A stretch of 64,000 nucleotides of DNA from Anomaloglossus baeobatrachus (Eukaryota > Chordata > Amphibia > Anura > Aromobatidae): the NCBI RefSeq assembly GCF_048569485.1, contig NC_134364.1, positions 126,699,081 to 126,763,080 of the forward strand. The letters run 5' to 3'. Position 1 is the first letter of the stretch, and every line of letters starts with the position of its first letter. The position numbers and the translations under genes are program-made. Below the pieces are notes generated by a model. The model was not told the DNA's origin. It made no database searches and was given only the letters and a program-made list of their open reading frames with translations. Of this stretch, positions 46,148 to 56,187 are shown in pieces.

Positions 46148-46186
46148 GGAAGTGAGGTCAAGAGGTTTCCTGTTGACCTCACTTCC
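46148..46186. repeat. 14-bp inverted repeat with AGGTCA half-sites
   Basis: GGAAGTGAGGTCAA at 46148-46161 and TTGACCTCACTTCC at 46173-46186 are exact reverse complements with an 11-base loop. AGGTCA is a nuclear-receptor half-site, but nothing shows that this copy is used. Confidence 0.7.
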
Positions 46187-47437
46187 TGGCAAAGTCCTGG
46201 GAAGCCCCCGGTGTCGCCGAAGTGCCCGCCCCGACCCCCGACCCCCCGACCCCCCTCCCGAAAATCCAACATGGCCGCGCGCACAGTAGCGCACCGGCCG
46301 CCCTGCTCCAATGATTTCTGTCGCATGTGCCTTGAGACATGCAACAGAAAACTGTTCCCCAGGCCCTGCCCGGTCACCCCCTATTCCCCCCGGTATTCCC
46401 CCTTACCTGTCCGGTCGCAGCGCTGATCCCCCGCGGCTCCCTCCTCCTTCACAGCAGACGCCGGCCGGTCACATGTGCAGAGCAGCTGACAGCTAGCACT
46501 GTGTTCAGTGTGAGCTGTGCTGGCTGCTCGGCAGTCTGCAGCTGTGACCCGGGGACAGTGGGTGCAGATTTTTGGCACCCACTCTCCTCAAATGGAGGGT
46601 CTGCCCTCCTAGAAAATGGGGGATATGTTCCCTGAACGTGCCCCCATATTCTAGAAGGTCCAGAGGCGACGTGGGACGTCCAAATGGATTTCTGCGGACA
46701 CATTTTTTTCAAATTTTTTTATTAAATTGGAGAACAAGGGAATGATTTGGGGAGTGTTTTTTCTAATAAAAAATTTTTTGTCATTTTTTTTTTGCTTTTG
46801 TTTACTGTCAATTAGTTATGTCGGGTATCTGATAGACGCCGTAACATCACTAATTGCTGGGCTTGATGCCAGGTTACATTACACATCTGGTATCAACCCC
46901 ATTTATTACCCCGTTTGCCAACGCACCAGGGCGCGGGATGAGTTGGGGCGAAGCGCCAGGATTGGCGCATCTAATGGATGCGCCACTTTTGGGGCGGCTG
47001 CGGCCTGCTATTTTTAGGCTGGGAAGAGTCCAATAACCATGGCTCTTCCCACCCTGAGAATACCAGACCCCAGCTGTCAGCTTCACCTTGGCTGGTGATC
47101 TAATTTGGGGGGACCCCACGTTATTTTTTTTTTAACTCTTTATTTATAAATTAAAAAAAAAAGCCTGGGGAGCCCTCCAAATTGATCACCAGCCAAGATG
47201 AAGCTGCCAGCTGTGGTTTGCAGGCTACAGCTGTCTGCTTTACCCTGACTGGCTATCAAAAATAGGGGGGACCCCACGCCATTTTTTTCATTGGGTTTTT
47301 TTTTTTTTTTGGATAAATACTAAGCTAGGCACCCTTTAGTGCCACATGAAAGGTACTAAAGGTGCCAGCTTAGAATATGCAGGCGGGGGTGGGACGTTAT
47401 ATATATTTGACATCCATTCATCCATTGACGCTTTTTA

Positions 47438-47769
47438 GGCTGTGTGCCCACAATCAGGGTTTGCAGCGTTATGGGCGCTGAGTGTTTTCCCTGCGTCCAT
47501 AACGCTGCGTTGTGCAGTAGAAGCACAGTGGAAGGATTTTTGGAGATCCTGTGCCCACTGTGCTTCTTTTCTCTGCAGCATAAACTGACCGGTGGCGTGG
47601 CTTCCCGAGCCTCAGCATGTCAATTTATGCTGCGGAGACGAGTGTTCTCTGCAGGTAGCATAGAGCTAAAGTCCACAGCATCCTGAACCCAAATCGTGGG
47701 CATGGGCAGCTGCAGGAAGGCTGGCACTGTGTACTAGACGCCGTGTCGCTGGATCATGGCCACATAGCC
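47438..47769. mobile_element. MITE inside 45814-48948
   Basis: The ends GGCTGTGTGCCCAC and GGCCACATAGCC are flanked by TTA at 47435-47437 and 47770-47772. Non-coding. The right-hand TTA is also the left-hand TTA of the next MITE. Confidence 0.7.
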
Positions 47770-47772
47770 TTA

Positions 47773-48407
47773 GGCCCCTTTCACACGTCAGTGATTCTGG
47801 TACGTTTGTGCTTTTTTTTAAACATACCAGAATCACTGACATACGCAGACCCATTATAATGAATGGGTCTGCTCACACATCAGCGATTTTTCACTGCACG
47901 TGTCTCCGTGTGGCGTACCCGCGTGTGCGTGATTGCCGCACGGAGACATGTCCGTTTTTTTCTGGCATCACTGATGTTCCACGGACCACGCAGTGGTGTG
48001 ATCCGTGAAACTCGTGCCAGAAAAAAACGTGCATTTAAAATAATAAACATTTTTACTCACCCGGCGTCCAGCGATGTCCTCTGCAGCCCGTTCTCCCTGC
48101 TGCTTCTGAGCCGGCTCATTATTGTCGCGCATATTCATGATGCGCGACACAGCCGACCCGGAAGCAGCTGCTGCGGGGGTCAGCACCAGCCGAATGCTGC
48201 ACTGCGGGAGCGATCAGCACCATGGAGAGCGGGAGCGGGCGTAGGTGAGATGATTACTGAGTGCAATCACGGGCCACAGAGAACGGAGCCCGGATTGCAC
48301 TTAGACAACCCACGTGTGCCGTAATTCACGGCACACGCAGGGACATGTGCGTGTTTTACACGCCAGTGAAAAACGTCAGTGTTTTTCACTGACGTGTGAA
48401 ACGGGCC
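47773..48407. mobile_element. Harbinger-like MITE (TTTCACACGTCAGTG ends)
   Basis: The left end is GGCCCCTTTCACACGTCAGTG and the right end CACTGACGTGTGAAACGGGCC. Flanks are TTA (left) and TAA (right), so the duplication is not clean. It abuts the previous MITE with one shared TTA. Confidence 0.75.
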
Positions 48408-48734
48408 TAAAAGTGAGAATATTGTTGCTACAGCAACATTTTGGGTGAAGTAGCTGTGGATTCAAAATGCTTAATATACTCCTGAATAAAATCCTTGAGG
48501 GGTGCAGATTCCAAAATGGGGTCACTTGTGGGGGTTTTCTGACGTATAGGTACCCAAGGGGCTCTGCTAATGTGACATGGTGCGCGAAGTTTATTTCAAC
48601 TTTTCCAAAATTCAAATGGTGCTCCCTCCATTCCAAGCCCTCCCATTTATCCAAACAGAATGTGGAGAAGGAAATGACATCACAGGGTTTTTTTTCCAAA
48701 GGTCTGTGTTCAACCAACTTTATTAACACTGACA

Positions 48735-48850
48735 AGTCTTAAAAAACGCACCTAAAAAACGCATGAAAAACGCATGAAAACTGCATGAAAAACGCATGAA
48801 AAACGCATGAAAACTGCATGAAAAACGCATGAAAAACGCATGCATTTTCG
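48735..48850. repeat. AAAAACGCATG short tandem repeat
   Basis: About ten units of GCATGAAAAAC / GCATGAAAACT near the right end of the 45814-48948 element. The neighbouring terminus (GCATGCATTTTCGATGCG) looks like the seed. Confidence 0.85.
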
Positions 48851-49189
48851 ATGCGTTTTTCTCAAAAAAGCATTGTTTACAATTCTCCCCTCTGCCAGAG
48901 GGTGCGTTTTTTTCCACGCTGAAAAAAAAGCAACGTGTGCACATAGCCTTCCTCATGTTTGTCACTTTGTATTACTGATGTGTAATGTAGACAGCACAGA
49001 TAAGACTATTTGCTTGTGTGTGGGCGGCAGAATAAAGCTTCTCTGCAGGGAGTCAGAATCTGCCAAGGAACAATGAGGGATTGATAAAGAGCAGGAAAAA
49101 TCCCACTGATTGAGCAATTACAGGGCAGCATAGTGCACATGGACCGGTCACATCGCCCTGAAATCTTCTCCTGAGTTACCTTCCAGGAG

Positions 49190-49765
49190 GCAGCTCCTCT
49201 CCCCTCCTCTCTGCTCCTCTCCCTCTCCGCACCCCCTCCTCTCCCCTCCCCTTCTCTCCTCTCCCTCTCCGCTCCCCCTCCTCTCCCCTTCTCTCCTCTC
49301 CCTCTCCGCTCCCCTCCCCTCTGCTCCTCTCGGCTCCCCTCCTTTCCGCACCCCTCCTCTCTGCTCGCCTCCTCTCCCTTCTTCACCGCTCCCCTCCTCT
49401 CCACCAACTCCAATCCCATCCACTCCTCTCCCTTCTTCACCGCTCCCCTCCTCTCCCTTCTTCACCACTCCCCTCCGCTCCCCTCCCCTCCTCTCCCTTC
49501 TTTACCGCTCCCCTCCCATCCCATCCACTCCTCTCCCCTCCGCTCCTCTCCGCTCCCCTTCTCTTCTCTCTGATCCTCTCCCCTCCTCTCTGCTCGCCTC
49601 CTCTCCTCTCCCTTCTTCACCGCTCCCCTCCTCTTTGCCCCCCTCCCATCCACTCCTCTCCCCTCCTCTCCGCTCCCCTTCCTCTCCCATCCACTCCTCT
49701 CCCCTCCGCTGCCCTCCTCTCCGCTGCCCTCCTCTCCTCCCCTCCGCTGCCCTCCTCTCTGCTCT
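49190..49765. repeat. Long polypyrimidine tract, CCTCT/CCCCT-rich
   Basis: About 575 bases almost entirely C and T on the plus strand, with CTCCTCTCCCCTCC-type units and occasional GCT/TGC interruptions. Mirror-symmetric purine-pyrimidine tracts of this kind can form triplex (H-DNA). Frames such as GEERRGEE on the minus strand are artefacts. Confidence 0.9.
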
Positions 49766-49920
49766 GTGACTCAGAGGTTTTATATGTCTTCATTTAGTTT
49801 TTTATTTAACCAGTCGACAAAACAAACAGTGGAAGTGATTGTGTGGCCACGATTCAAGGGCTCAGCCCACCCTATGACTGTGGGCAGACTCAGCTGATTA
49901 ATAAAGACATGCTCAAACAA

Positions 49921-50000
49921 ATATAAAGACCAGAGTAATTGGCCTCACAGTCACACAAGACGCGGCACCTCACTATGAAGTCCCCAACAATTAGGTAATT
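49921..50000 (+). promoter_or_regulatory. Possible TATA promoter with a tiny first coding exon
   Basis: A TATA-like box, ATATAAAG, lies at 49921-49928. The first plausible ATG, at 49975 (CACTATGAAG), opens MKSPTI and is followed at 49993 by AG|GTAATT, a fair splice donor. The spacing (TATA to ATG 54 bases) fits a short 5' UTR with a signal-peptide-type first exon. Without splicing the frame stops after seven codons. No second exon is recognised, and the MITEs downstream would lie in the intron. It may equally be chance. Confidence 0.25.
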
Positions 50001-50010
50001 GTAAATTGTG

Positions 50011-50060
50011 AAGACAAGACAAGACAAGACAAGACAAGACAAGACAAGACAAGACAAGAC
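50011..50060 (+). repeat. (AAGAC)10 microsatellite
   Basis: Ten uninterrupted copies of AAGAC, ending at GTGGTG. Fully regular, so likely polymorphic. Confidence 0.97.
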
Positions 50061-50193
50061 GTGGTGATGAGAATTTTACTCATTATCTATAAAAGATAAA
50101 TAGAACTATAAAGTTGTAACAGATAATATATATAAATATATACACATCATGCACAACGCAGGAGAATGTGTCCTTCATATCACCGCTTGGTAA

Positions 50194-50690
50194 GGCGCTT
50201 TCACACATCGGTTTTTTGCCATCAGACATGATCCAGCAAAAACTTGAAAAAACGAATCCGGCGTCTGTTGCCGCCGGATCCGTTTTTTTCCCCCACAGAC
50301 TTCTATTAGCGCCGGATGACCTTGCGTTTCATCCGGCTTTCACCAGATCCGGCAAAATTTGCTTGTCTGGCGGCCGTATGGAACGTTGAATGGAACGTTT
50401 ATTGTCTCCGTCGAAAAAAACGTATCGTAACGAATCCGGCGCCGCACGGCGTGTTTTATAATGGAATCCTAAGGACGCCGGATTTGGCGTAATACGGCAT
50501 ATGACGGAATCCAACGATGGATCCGGTTTTTTGAACTGAGCATGCTCAGTATCACAACGGATCCATAAAAAAACGGAAGGAACGCATGGAAAAAACTGAT
50601 GTGATGGATCCGTTTTTTCGCCAGATCCATCACATCAGTTTTTTGGCCGGATCGTGCCTGTTGGCAAAAAACTGATGTGTGAAAGCAGCC
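50194..50690. mobile_element. Harbinger-like MITE (GGTTTTTTGCC ends)
   Basis: The left end GGCGCTTTCACACATCGG and the right end ACTGATGTGTGAAAGCAGCC are inverted and followed inward by TTTTTTGCC and GGCAAAAAA. Flanking TAA lies at 50191-50193 and 50691-50693. The interior is rich in GATCCG/CGGATC. Non-coding. Confidence 0.85.
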
Positions 50691-50693
50691 TAA

Positions 50694-51271
50694 GGGGTAC
50701 TTTGCACGTTGCGACATCGCAGGTGCGATGTCGGTGGGGTCAAATCGAAAGTGACGCACATCCTGCTTCGCTCTCGACATCGCAGTATGTGAATCCTTTT
50801 ACATACGATTAACGAGCGCAAAAGTGTCGTTATTGTATGATCGGTGTAGGGTCCGACATTTCCATAATTTTGAAGCAGCGATGTTACGATGTTGTTCCTC
50901 GTTCCTGCAGCAGCACACACCGCTGTGTATGAAGCCGCAGGAGCGAGGAACATCTCCCACCTGCGTCCCGCCTGCTATGCGGAAGGAAGTAGGTGGGCGG
51001 GATGTTACGTCCCGCTCATCTCCGCCCCTCCGCTTCTATTGGCTGCCTGCCGTGTGACATCGCTGTGACGCCGCACAACCCACCCTTTTAGGAAGGAGGC
51101 GGGTCGCCGGCCAGAGCGACGTGGCAGGACAGGTAAGTGCTTGTGAAGCTGCCGTAGCGATATGTTCGCTACGGCAGCAATCACAAGATATCGCTGCTGC
51201 GACGGGGGCGGGGACTATCGCGCTCGTCATTGCAGCATCGGCTTGCGATGTCGCAACGTGCAAAGCCCGCC
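50694..51271. mobile_element. Harbinger-like MITE (GACATCGC family), copy 4
   Basis: The left end GGGGTACTTTGCACGTTGCG and the right end CGCAACGTGCAAAGCCCGCC are flanked by TAA at 50691-50693 and 51272-51274. The left TAA is shared with the previous MITE. Body GC-rich and non-coding, like copies 1-3. Confidence 0.85.
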
Positions 51272-52195
51272 TAACACTGCACATCAGACGCCCTATATAG
51301 GAGCGCGGCCACGTCTCCTGCCGTCCGTGGCCAGTCTACGGGATCACACCAGTGTTACTGGCTGTCAAATCACCTAAAACATTGGGCACTTTTTATGCTT
51401 TTTTTATCAAGTTTATAAAAATAAAACCAAGTAAAACTATATTTTGGCACATGTGGGTTTTCCATGTGGGTTTTTCACATTAACATCATCACTACAAGAG
51501 GACTCATACATGGCCTGTCTCGAGCTTGCAGAATAAGCTTTTTCGGTGTTTTTTTATTACAAATGTTTTCACACTCTGTTTCTTGGTGTATTTTGTGTAA
51601 AACAAACCCCAAAGCTCTATCTAGAACAGGCTGTGTACTGTGGTGAAAATCAGAGCAATTTCCCACCTATGTAAACACTTCCTTCATATTAAGGGAATAT
51701 ATAAATATGCAGTTATTACACAATGCTTATATACAGTGTGACCGATTGTTCTCGTAAACCAAGGTTCCACTGTACATTGGAAAAAATGGAGGCCCACACC
51801 TGTGAAGCTGTAGGTACGCCACTGATAATACACTTGTAGACTTATTGTGCGGATACTAAAAGGTTAATTCACAGTAGATATATTTTAAAAAAGTAGGAAA
51901 AATCCCTTCCAAAAAAATCAATCAACTTCGCAGTGAAAGCTTTGCCCTACATCACATCTGATACTCCAGCCACATCATAATTGTGCCACATAACCCACGT
52001 CCACATTGCTGCACCGCTCTCTGAATCGAAGGGGGACACTGTAACATTTCAGCAAATTTACAGTATTGTGAATGCTGCTCTGGAGTATAAAAGATGCTGT
52101 AACTCTGTAACAGTACTGAGGTAAGAGGCAGAATTAACTGATGGTTAGAAGTGGAGCTCAGTAGGTAAAATCCCATCCTGACCCATCACACGGCT
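51272..52195 (-). other. 3' flank of the Toll-like receptor gene, probable 3' UTR
   Basis: No separate gene is seen. On the minus strand this lies downstream of the receptor stop codon. A polyadenylation hexamer (AATAAA on the minus strand) is present at 51553-51558, about 640 bases after the stop, and would give a normal 3' UTR; this is a candidate only. Confidence 0.4.
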
Positions 52196-54703
52196 TCAGC
52201 TACCGGGCAGGTTGAGATTACATTCTGGTGTAATAGTTAGAGATTCTTCCGAACTGCCGTCTACGACAACAGTAACGGTTTCAGTCACCAATGAAACGTT
52301 TTCCTGTCCCGAAGGACTTTGGTGGCTTTTACCCAGGATACTCTTGAGTTGGACCCAGAAGAAAGGCTGTCGGTTCTCCTCCAAGGGCCACTCAAGATAG
52401 GTTTTAGTGCTAAGCATTTTCCTCAGCCTGCAGAACCTTTTCGGTAGGTCCTCCATACTGACGTCCTCCTTGACCACAAGAATGACATCTTCAAAGGCAT
52501 GGCCAATGGCCCTCTGGTGCGCAAAGTAGAGCTCGTAGTTGCACCATTCACTGTTGACAAAGTTATGAGACAAGACAAAGATGATCTTACGGCTGTTCTC
52601 GATGTTCTCTATGATGTTGTCAATAATCCATTTCCCAGGGAGAAAGTCTCGTTCATGAATGCAGACTCTGTATGGAGGGCTGGAGTTCTCTAGACGAGGC
52701 AGTAATACTCCTCTTACCCAATCTGCATCCGAATAGCTATATGATATGAAAGCATGATAGGCGAATTCTCTCGTCTCCTGATCTTTTTTGGACCGGTATT
52801 TGGACTGTATTATTTGAAATGTCGCTCTCAAATACCAGGGAACATCAAACCTGTAGCAAAGCAACATGCAGATGATGACTACGAAAGCTGTCACTGAGAC
52901 GGACACTGCCACCACCAAGCGGACATCACACTGTAGTTTCCCTGGACTATAGGATTCAATTCTGGTATCTAGCAGGTCCGGAGGATGATAGCAGTAGTAG
53001 TTTTCTGGCCAGTCAGAAAGCGTCAAGGACCCCTCATTCAGAGTCTCTGTGATGAAGGCATGGAGATCACATGTACAATGATAAGGATTGTTCCCAGCAG
53101 TCAAACTTCTCAATTGGTTCAAGTTTTGGAAAGACCCTTGATCGATGACTCCGAAAGAGTTTCCTTCAAGTGCCAGGACTTGGAGATTAGGGCTTTGCCA
53201 GCCTGTCGGGATAAACTTGATTTTATTATTACGTAGAATAAGCTGCGTTAGGTTGGTAGCTTGGTGAAAATAATTTATATCCAAGCGATCAAGTTGGGAA
53301 TTCGACATGTCAAGATATTCTAGAGTTACAGGTAGACAATTAAACACATCCATTGTGAGCAGATTGTTTATTAGGATTAGGATTTTAATGTTGTTTTTCC
53401 ACACACAAGTTTCGTTGAGGCTCCCGATAAAATTATCCGCCATATCCACCTTGGTGAGCTTTGACCAGCTGGCAGTCAAGAGTGAGATGGTCTTCAGACT
53501 GTCTATTTGATTATTACTAATATTGAAAGTCTGAATTTTCGGTAGTGTATTCAGAGTACACAATGAGTTGTACAGGTAGCTGGCGAATAGCCGGTTTCCG
53601 GATATATTTAGCATGACAACATTATCCATTTGTCCCCATGCGTCACAGGGAACAAAATTGAAGTTGACATTGATTATGCTCAGGTGGGAGACTTGGCTGA
53701 ACCACGTGAAGGTCCAATCAAACCTCAGGATGTCAGGGTTAGTGACATCCTGTATGAGCAAATTCTCCAGGGTCAAGTTACTAATCCCCACATCTGACTT
53801 ATTGGTGTTCAAGGAACGAGCAAAATCTACAGAAATGAGTAGAAGGTTTTTGATGTTAGAAACCTGGACGTTCTGCAGGACCTGTCGGAGAAGATTCTCG
53901 TTAAATTTTCCTCTGTAAAAGACCAGATCTCTTAAACCAATGGCCGGCAAGAATGAAAATATATCCAAGACACCAACATAATAAGAAAACTCAAATAAGT
54001 TTCGGAACCGGAGAGTAGTCAAGTTTTTCTCTTTTAAGTCCATTAACATATTAGGTAGCAAAGTAGCATTACCATCCAAGGCGATGTCCAGCCACAGGAC
54101 TTCAGTGGTCAGATCGGTGAAAGCCCCCGGCTCGTAAGACTCCAAACTTGATTTTGTTTTCAAAGAAAATTTGTGGAGACTGATATTCCGGAGGACTACA
54201 AAGTCATCTTTTAGAATGCGAGAAACTAAAGGACCTCCGATAGATAATTCCTGTAAATTCACCAATTTGGTAAACTCTTGGCTTAGCGTTGGGAGACTGT
54301 AGAAGTTATTGGACACGTCAAGGATCTGTAAACCATTCAGAGGCTCCAAGGAAGAGGCTGGGATCTCCATGAGGGAGTTATTGAACAGACTCAGATTTCT
54401 CAGGAGGAGGTTAGCATCGAATGATCCATTTTCTACCCGGGAAATGTTATTGTAGCTAAGGTTTAACGTATTCAAGTAGGGGTATCGCGAGAAGTTGCCC
54501 GGGACCAAGTGGTTGATTTTATTATAGGACAAGTCCAGATATTCCAGATTCTCAGCCAGGTTCTGAGGGACATAGTCTAGCTTTTCTCCTTTGCAGTTGA
54601 CATGTCTCCCACTCAGACTGATTTCACATGTCGACTCACAAAACCCAATGGCTCCAAAAAGAAAGAAGAGAAGCAACCGCAATCGCCCATTGTGGAGACA
54701 CAT
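52196..54703 (-). CDS. tlr14: Toll-like receptor, TLR1/TLR2 family, TLR14/18-like
   Basis: An innate immune receptor, 835 aa in one exon. Order: signal peptide about 1-22 (RLRLLLFFLFGAIGF), leucine-rich-repeat ectodomain with many N-glycosylation sites, LRR C-cap about 537-592 (Cys 543, 545, 571, 592), transmembrane helix about 596-617, and TIR domain about 648-792. Visible TIR boxes are YHAFISYS (box 1), RDFLPGKWI (BB loop, with the Pro needed for MyD88 signalling in relatives) and FFW (box 3). SEWCNYELYFAH and KTYLEWP place it in the TLR1/2/6/10/14 family. The length, the QRAIGHAFEDVILVV segment and the ~43-residue tail after the TIR favour TLR14 (fish TLR18) over TLR1 or TLR2; that subfamily call is from memory. 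The ligand is unknown. The start is the ATG at 54703; the codon before it is GTG and is not needed. The frame is intact. Confidence 0.93.
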   Translation of the reverse strand: MCLHNGRLRLLLFFLFGAIGFCESTCEISLSGRHVNCKGEKLDYVPQNLAENLEYLDLSYNKINHLVPGNFSRYPYLNTLNLSYNNISRVENGSFDANLLLRNLSLFNNSLMEIPASSLEPLNGLQILDVSNNFYSLPTLSQEFTKLVNLQELSIGGPLVSRILKDDFVVLRNISLHKFSLKTKSSLESYEPGAFTDLTTEVLWLDIALDGNATLLPNMLMDLKEKNLTTLRFRNLFEFSYYVGVLDIFSFLPAIGLRDLVFYRGKFNENLLRQVLQNVQVSNIKNLLLISVDFARSLNTNKSDVGISNLTLENLLIQDVTNPDILRFDWTFTWFSQVSHLSIINVNFNFVPCDAWGQMDNVVMLNISGNRLFASYLYNSLCTLNTLPKIQTFNISNNQIDSLKTISLLTASWSKLTKVDMADNFIGSLNETCVWKNNIKILILINNLLTMDVFNCLPVTLEYLDMSNSQLDRLDINYFHQATNLTQLILRNNKIKFIPTGWQSPNLQVLALEGNSFGVIDQGSFQNLNQLRSLTAGNNPYHCTCDLHAFITETLNEGSLTLSDWPENYYCYHPPDLLDTRIESYSPGKLQCDVRLVVAVSVSVTAFVVIICMLLCYRFDVPWYLRATFQIIQSKYRSKKDQETREFAYHAFISYSYSDADWVRGVLLPRLENSSPPYRVCIHERDFLPGKWIIDNIIENIENSRKIIFVLSHNFVNSEWCNYELYFAHQRAIGHAFEDVILVVKEDVSMEDLPKRFCRLRKMLSTKTYLEWPLEENRQPFFWVQLKSILGKSHQSPSGQENVSLVTETVTVVVDGSSEESLTITPECNLNLPGS

Positions 54704-54705
54704 CA

Positions 54706-54720
54706 CTAAATCCTCCGCAT
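54706..54720 (-). promoter_or_regulatory. Five-codon upstream ORF before the Toll-like receptor start
   Basis: On the minus strand ATGCGGAGGATTTAG (M-R-R-I-stop) ends two bases before the receptor ATG, in a different frame. Such a minimal uORF could lower translation or force reinitiation. It would be in the mRNA if splicing uses the acceptor at 54730. Confidence 0.5.
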
Positions 54721-54728
54721 CTTCTCAC

Positions 54729-54745
54729 TCTAAAAGAAAAAGGCC
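54729..54745 (-). promoter_or_regulatory. Splice acceptor upstream of the Toll-like receptor exon
   Basis: Read on the minus strand: CCTTTTTCTTTTAG, with the exon starting AGTGAGAAG, about 27 bases before the ATG. A strong pyrimidine tract directly before AG is a good acceptor. Vertebrate TLR genes often have the whole coding region in one exon preceded by a non-coding exon, which fits. Confidence 0.65.
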
Positions 54746-55216
54746 AAATGTTAGTATTGATGTATTAATGACAGAGGTCTACGTCAGTCAGCTGTGTATC
54801 TAATCCCATCCCTCCTGTTACTCTCTCATGAGGTGTGATACTGTATGAAGAGCTGCTGCACCCAATCCTATCATGTGATACTGTTTGTTGAGCTACTGTA
54901 TCTAATCGTGTCCTGTGTGATTCCATCTGCTGGGGATGCATACGCTTTTATTGGGGAAGAGAGGATTTGATACTCTGACCCCTCTGGTTTAGTCATGTTG
55001 TTTCCTTCATGCCCCTGACATGTGGCTTCAGGGGGACATCGGAAGACCCCCATACACTGATACAGACAGTCTGCCTGTGCCTTACTTAATTTCTCAAGGT
55101 TTCATATCCTGCTCAGATTTTTAGCGCCCAGCATCCTTGTATAAATGTCATTATAAAATCATACATGCCAACGCTCCCGGAATTAGGTCTTCTGGAAACC
55201 TCTCAGAGGGGTAGTG
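54746..55216 (-). other. Probable first intron of the Toll-like receptor gene; nothing else seen
   Basis: No coding frame or repeat structure recognised. If the acceptor is used, this and perhaps the MITEs beyond are intronic. Confidence 0.4.
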
Positions 55217-55219
55217 TTA

Positions 55220-55428
55220 GGCCGGTTTCACACATCTGGCTTTTTGCCGTTTTGCCGGATGCGGCGCTCTCCCATACAGTTAATACAGTACAATGACAGC
55301 GCTGTAACTTCCGGGTCACATGACAGCATGTGACCGGCGCTTGTTGCGCTGTCACTGTACTGTATTAACTGTACGGGAGAGCGCCGCATCCGGCAAAACG
55401 GCAAAAAGCCGGATGTGTGAAACCGGCC
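55220..55428. mobile_element. Snap-back Harbinger-like MITE, ~95-bp arms
   Basis: Almost the entire 209 bp folds on itself: GGCCGGTTTCACACATC at the left, and GATGTGTGAAACCGGCC at the right, with inner arms GCGCTCTCCC / GGGAGAGCGC. TTA flanks lie at 55217-55219 and 55429-55431. High arm identity suggests a recent insertion. Confidence 0.9.
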
Positions 55429-55431
55429 TTA

Positions 55432-56184
55432 AGCTGGTGTCACACACAGCGACAACGACAACGATGTCGCTGCTACGTCACCATTTTCTGTGATGTTGCA
55501 GCGACGTCCCGTCGCTGTCGCTGTGTGTGACATCCAGCAACGAGCTGGCCCCTGCTGTGAGGTCGCCGGTCGTTGCTGAATGTCCAGCTTCATTTTTTGG
55601 TCGTCGCTCTCCCGCTGTGACGCACACATCGCTGTGTGTGACAGCGAGAGAGCGACGAAATGAAGTGAGCAGGGAGCAGGAGCCGGCGTCTGGCAGCTGC
55701 GGTAAGCTGTAACCAGCGTAAACATCGGGTAACCAAGAAGCCCTTTCCCTGGTTACCCGATATTTACCTTCGTTACCAGCCTCCGCCCTTGCTGCCAGTG
55801 CCGGCTCCTGCTCTGTGCACATGTAGCTGCAGCACACATCAGGTAATTAACCCGAAGTATACTGTAGCAAGGAGAGCAAGGAGCCAGCGCTAAGCAGTGT
55901 GCGCGGCTCCCTGCTCTCTGCACTGTGACATGTAGCTGCAGTACACATCGGGTTAATTAACCCGATGTGTACTGTACCTAGGAGAGCAAGGAGCCAGCGC
56001 TAAGCGCGGCTCCCTGCTCCCTGCACATGTTGCAGCACAGCGACGCGTGTCGTTATGATCGCTGCTGCGTCGCTGTGTTTGACAGCTAAGCAGCGATCAT
56101 AACAGCGACTTACAAGGTCGCTGCTACCTCACAGAAAATGGTGACGTAACAGCGACGTCGTTGTCGCTTAGTGTGAACCCAGCT
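55432..56184. mobile_element. Harbinger-like MITE (AGCTGGTGTCACAC ends)
   Basis: The left end AGCTGGTGTCACACACAGCG and the right end GTGTGAACCCAGCT are inverted; inner CAGCGAC repeats continue the arms. TTA lies at 55429-55431 and 56185-56187, the left copy shared with the snap-back MITE. The interior has two ~130-bp direct near-copies around CACATCGGGTTAATTAACCC. Non-coding. Confidence 0.85.
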
Positions 56185-56187
56185 TTA

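Larger units (their letters stand above)
45814..48948. mobile_element. Large MITE-like element with GTGTGCACACGTTGC ends
   Basis: The left end GGCTGTGTGCACACGTTGCG and the right end GCAACGTGTGCACATAGCC are inverted; TTC at 45811-45813 and 48949-48951 is a 3-bp direct repeat. The interior is GC-rich on the left (46100-46450), then a generic interspersed repeat around 46850-47330 with paired CCAGC and GGGGACCCCACG blocks. It contains two further MITEs and an AAAAACGCATG microsatellite. No transposase; small frames in the interior look fortuitous. Confidence 0.7.

Noticed and set aside
46098-46640. Short frames in a GC-rich block
   Set aside because: Overlapping frames on both strands inside a MITE-like element; composition alone explains them.
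54704-54706. GTG as start of the Toll-like receptor (836 aa)
   Set aside because: The next codon is ATG with G at -3, and vertebrate nuclear genes rarely start at GTG.
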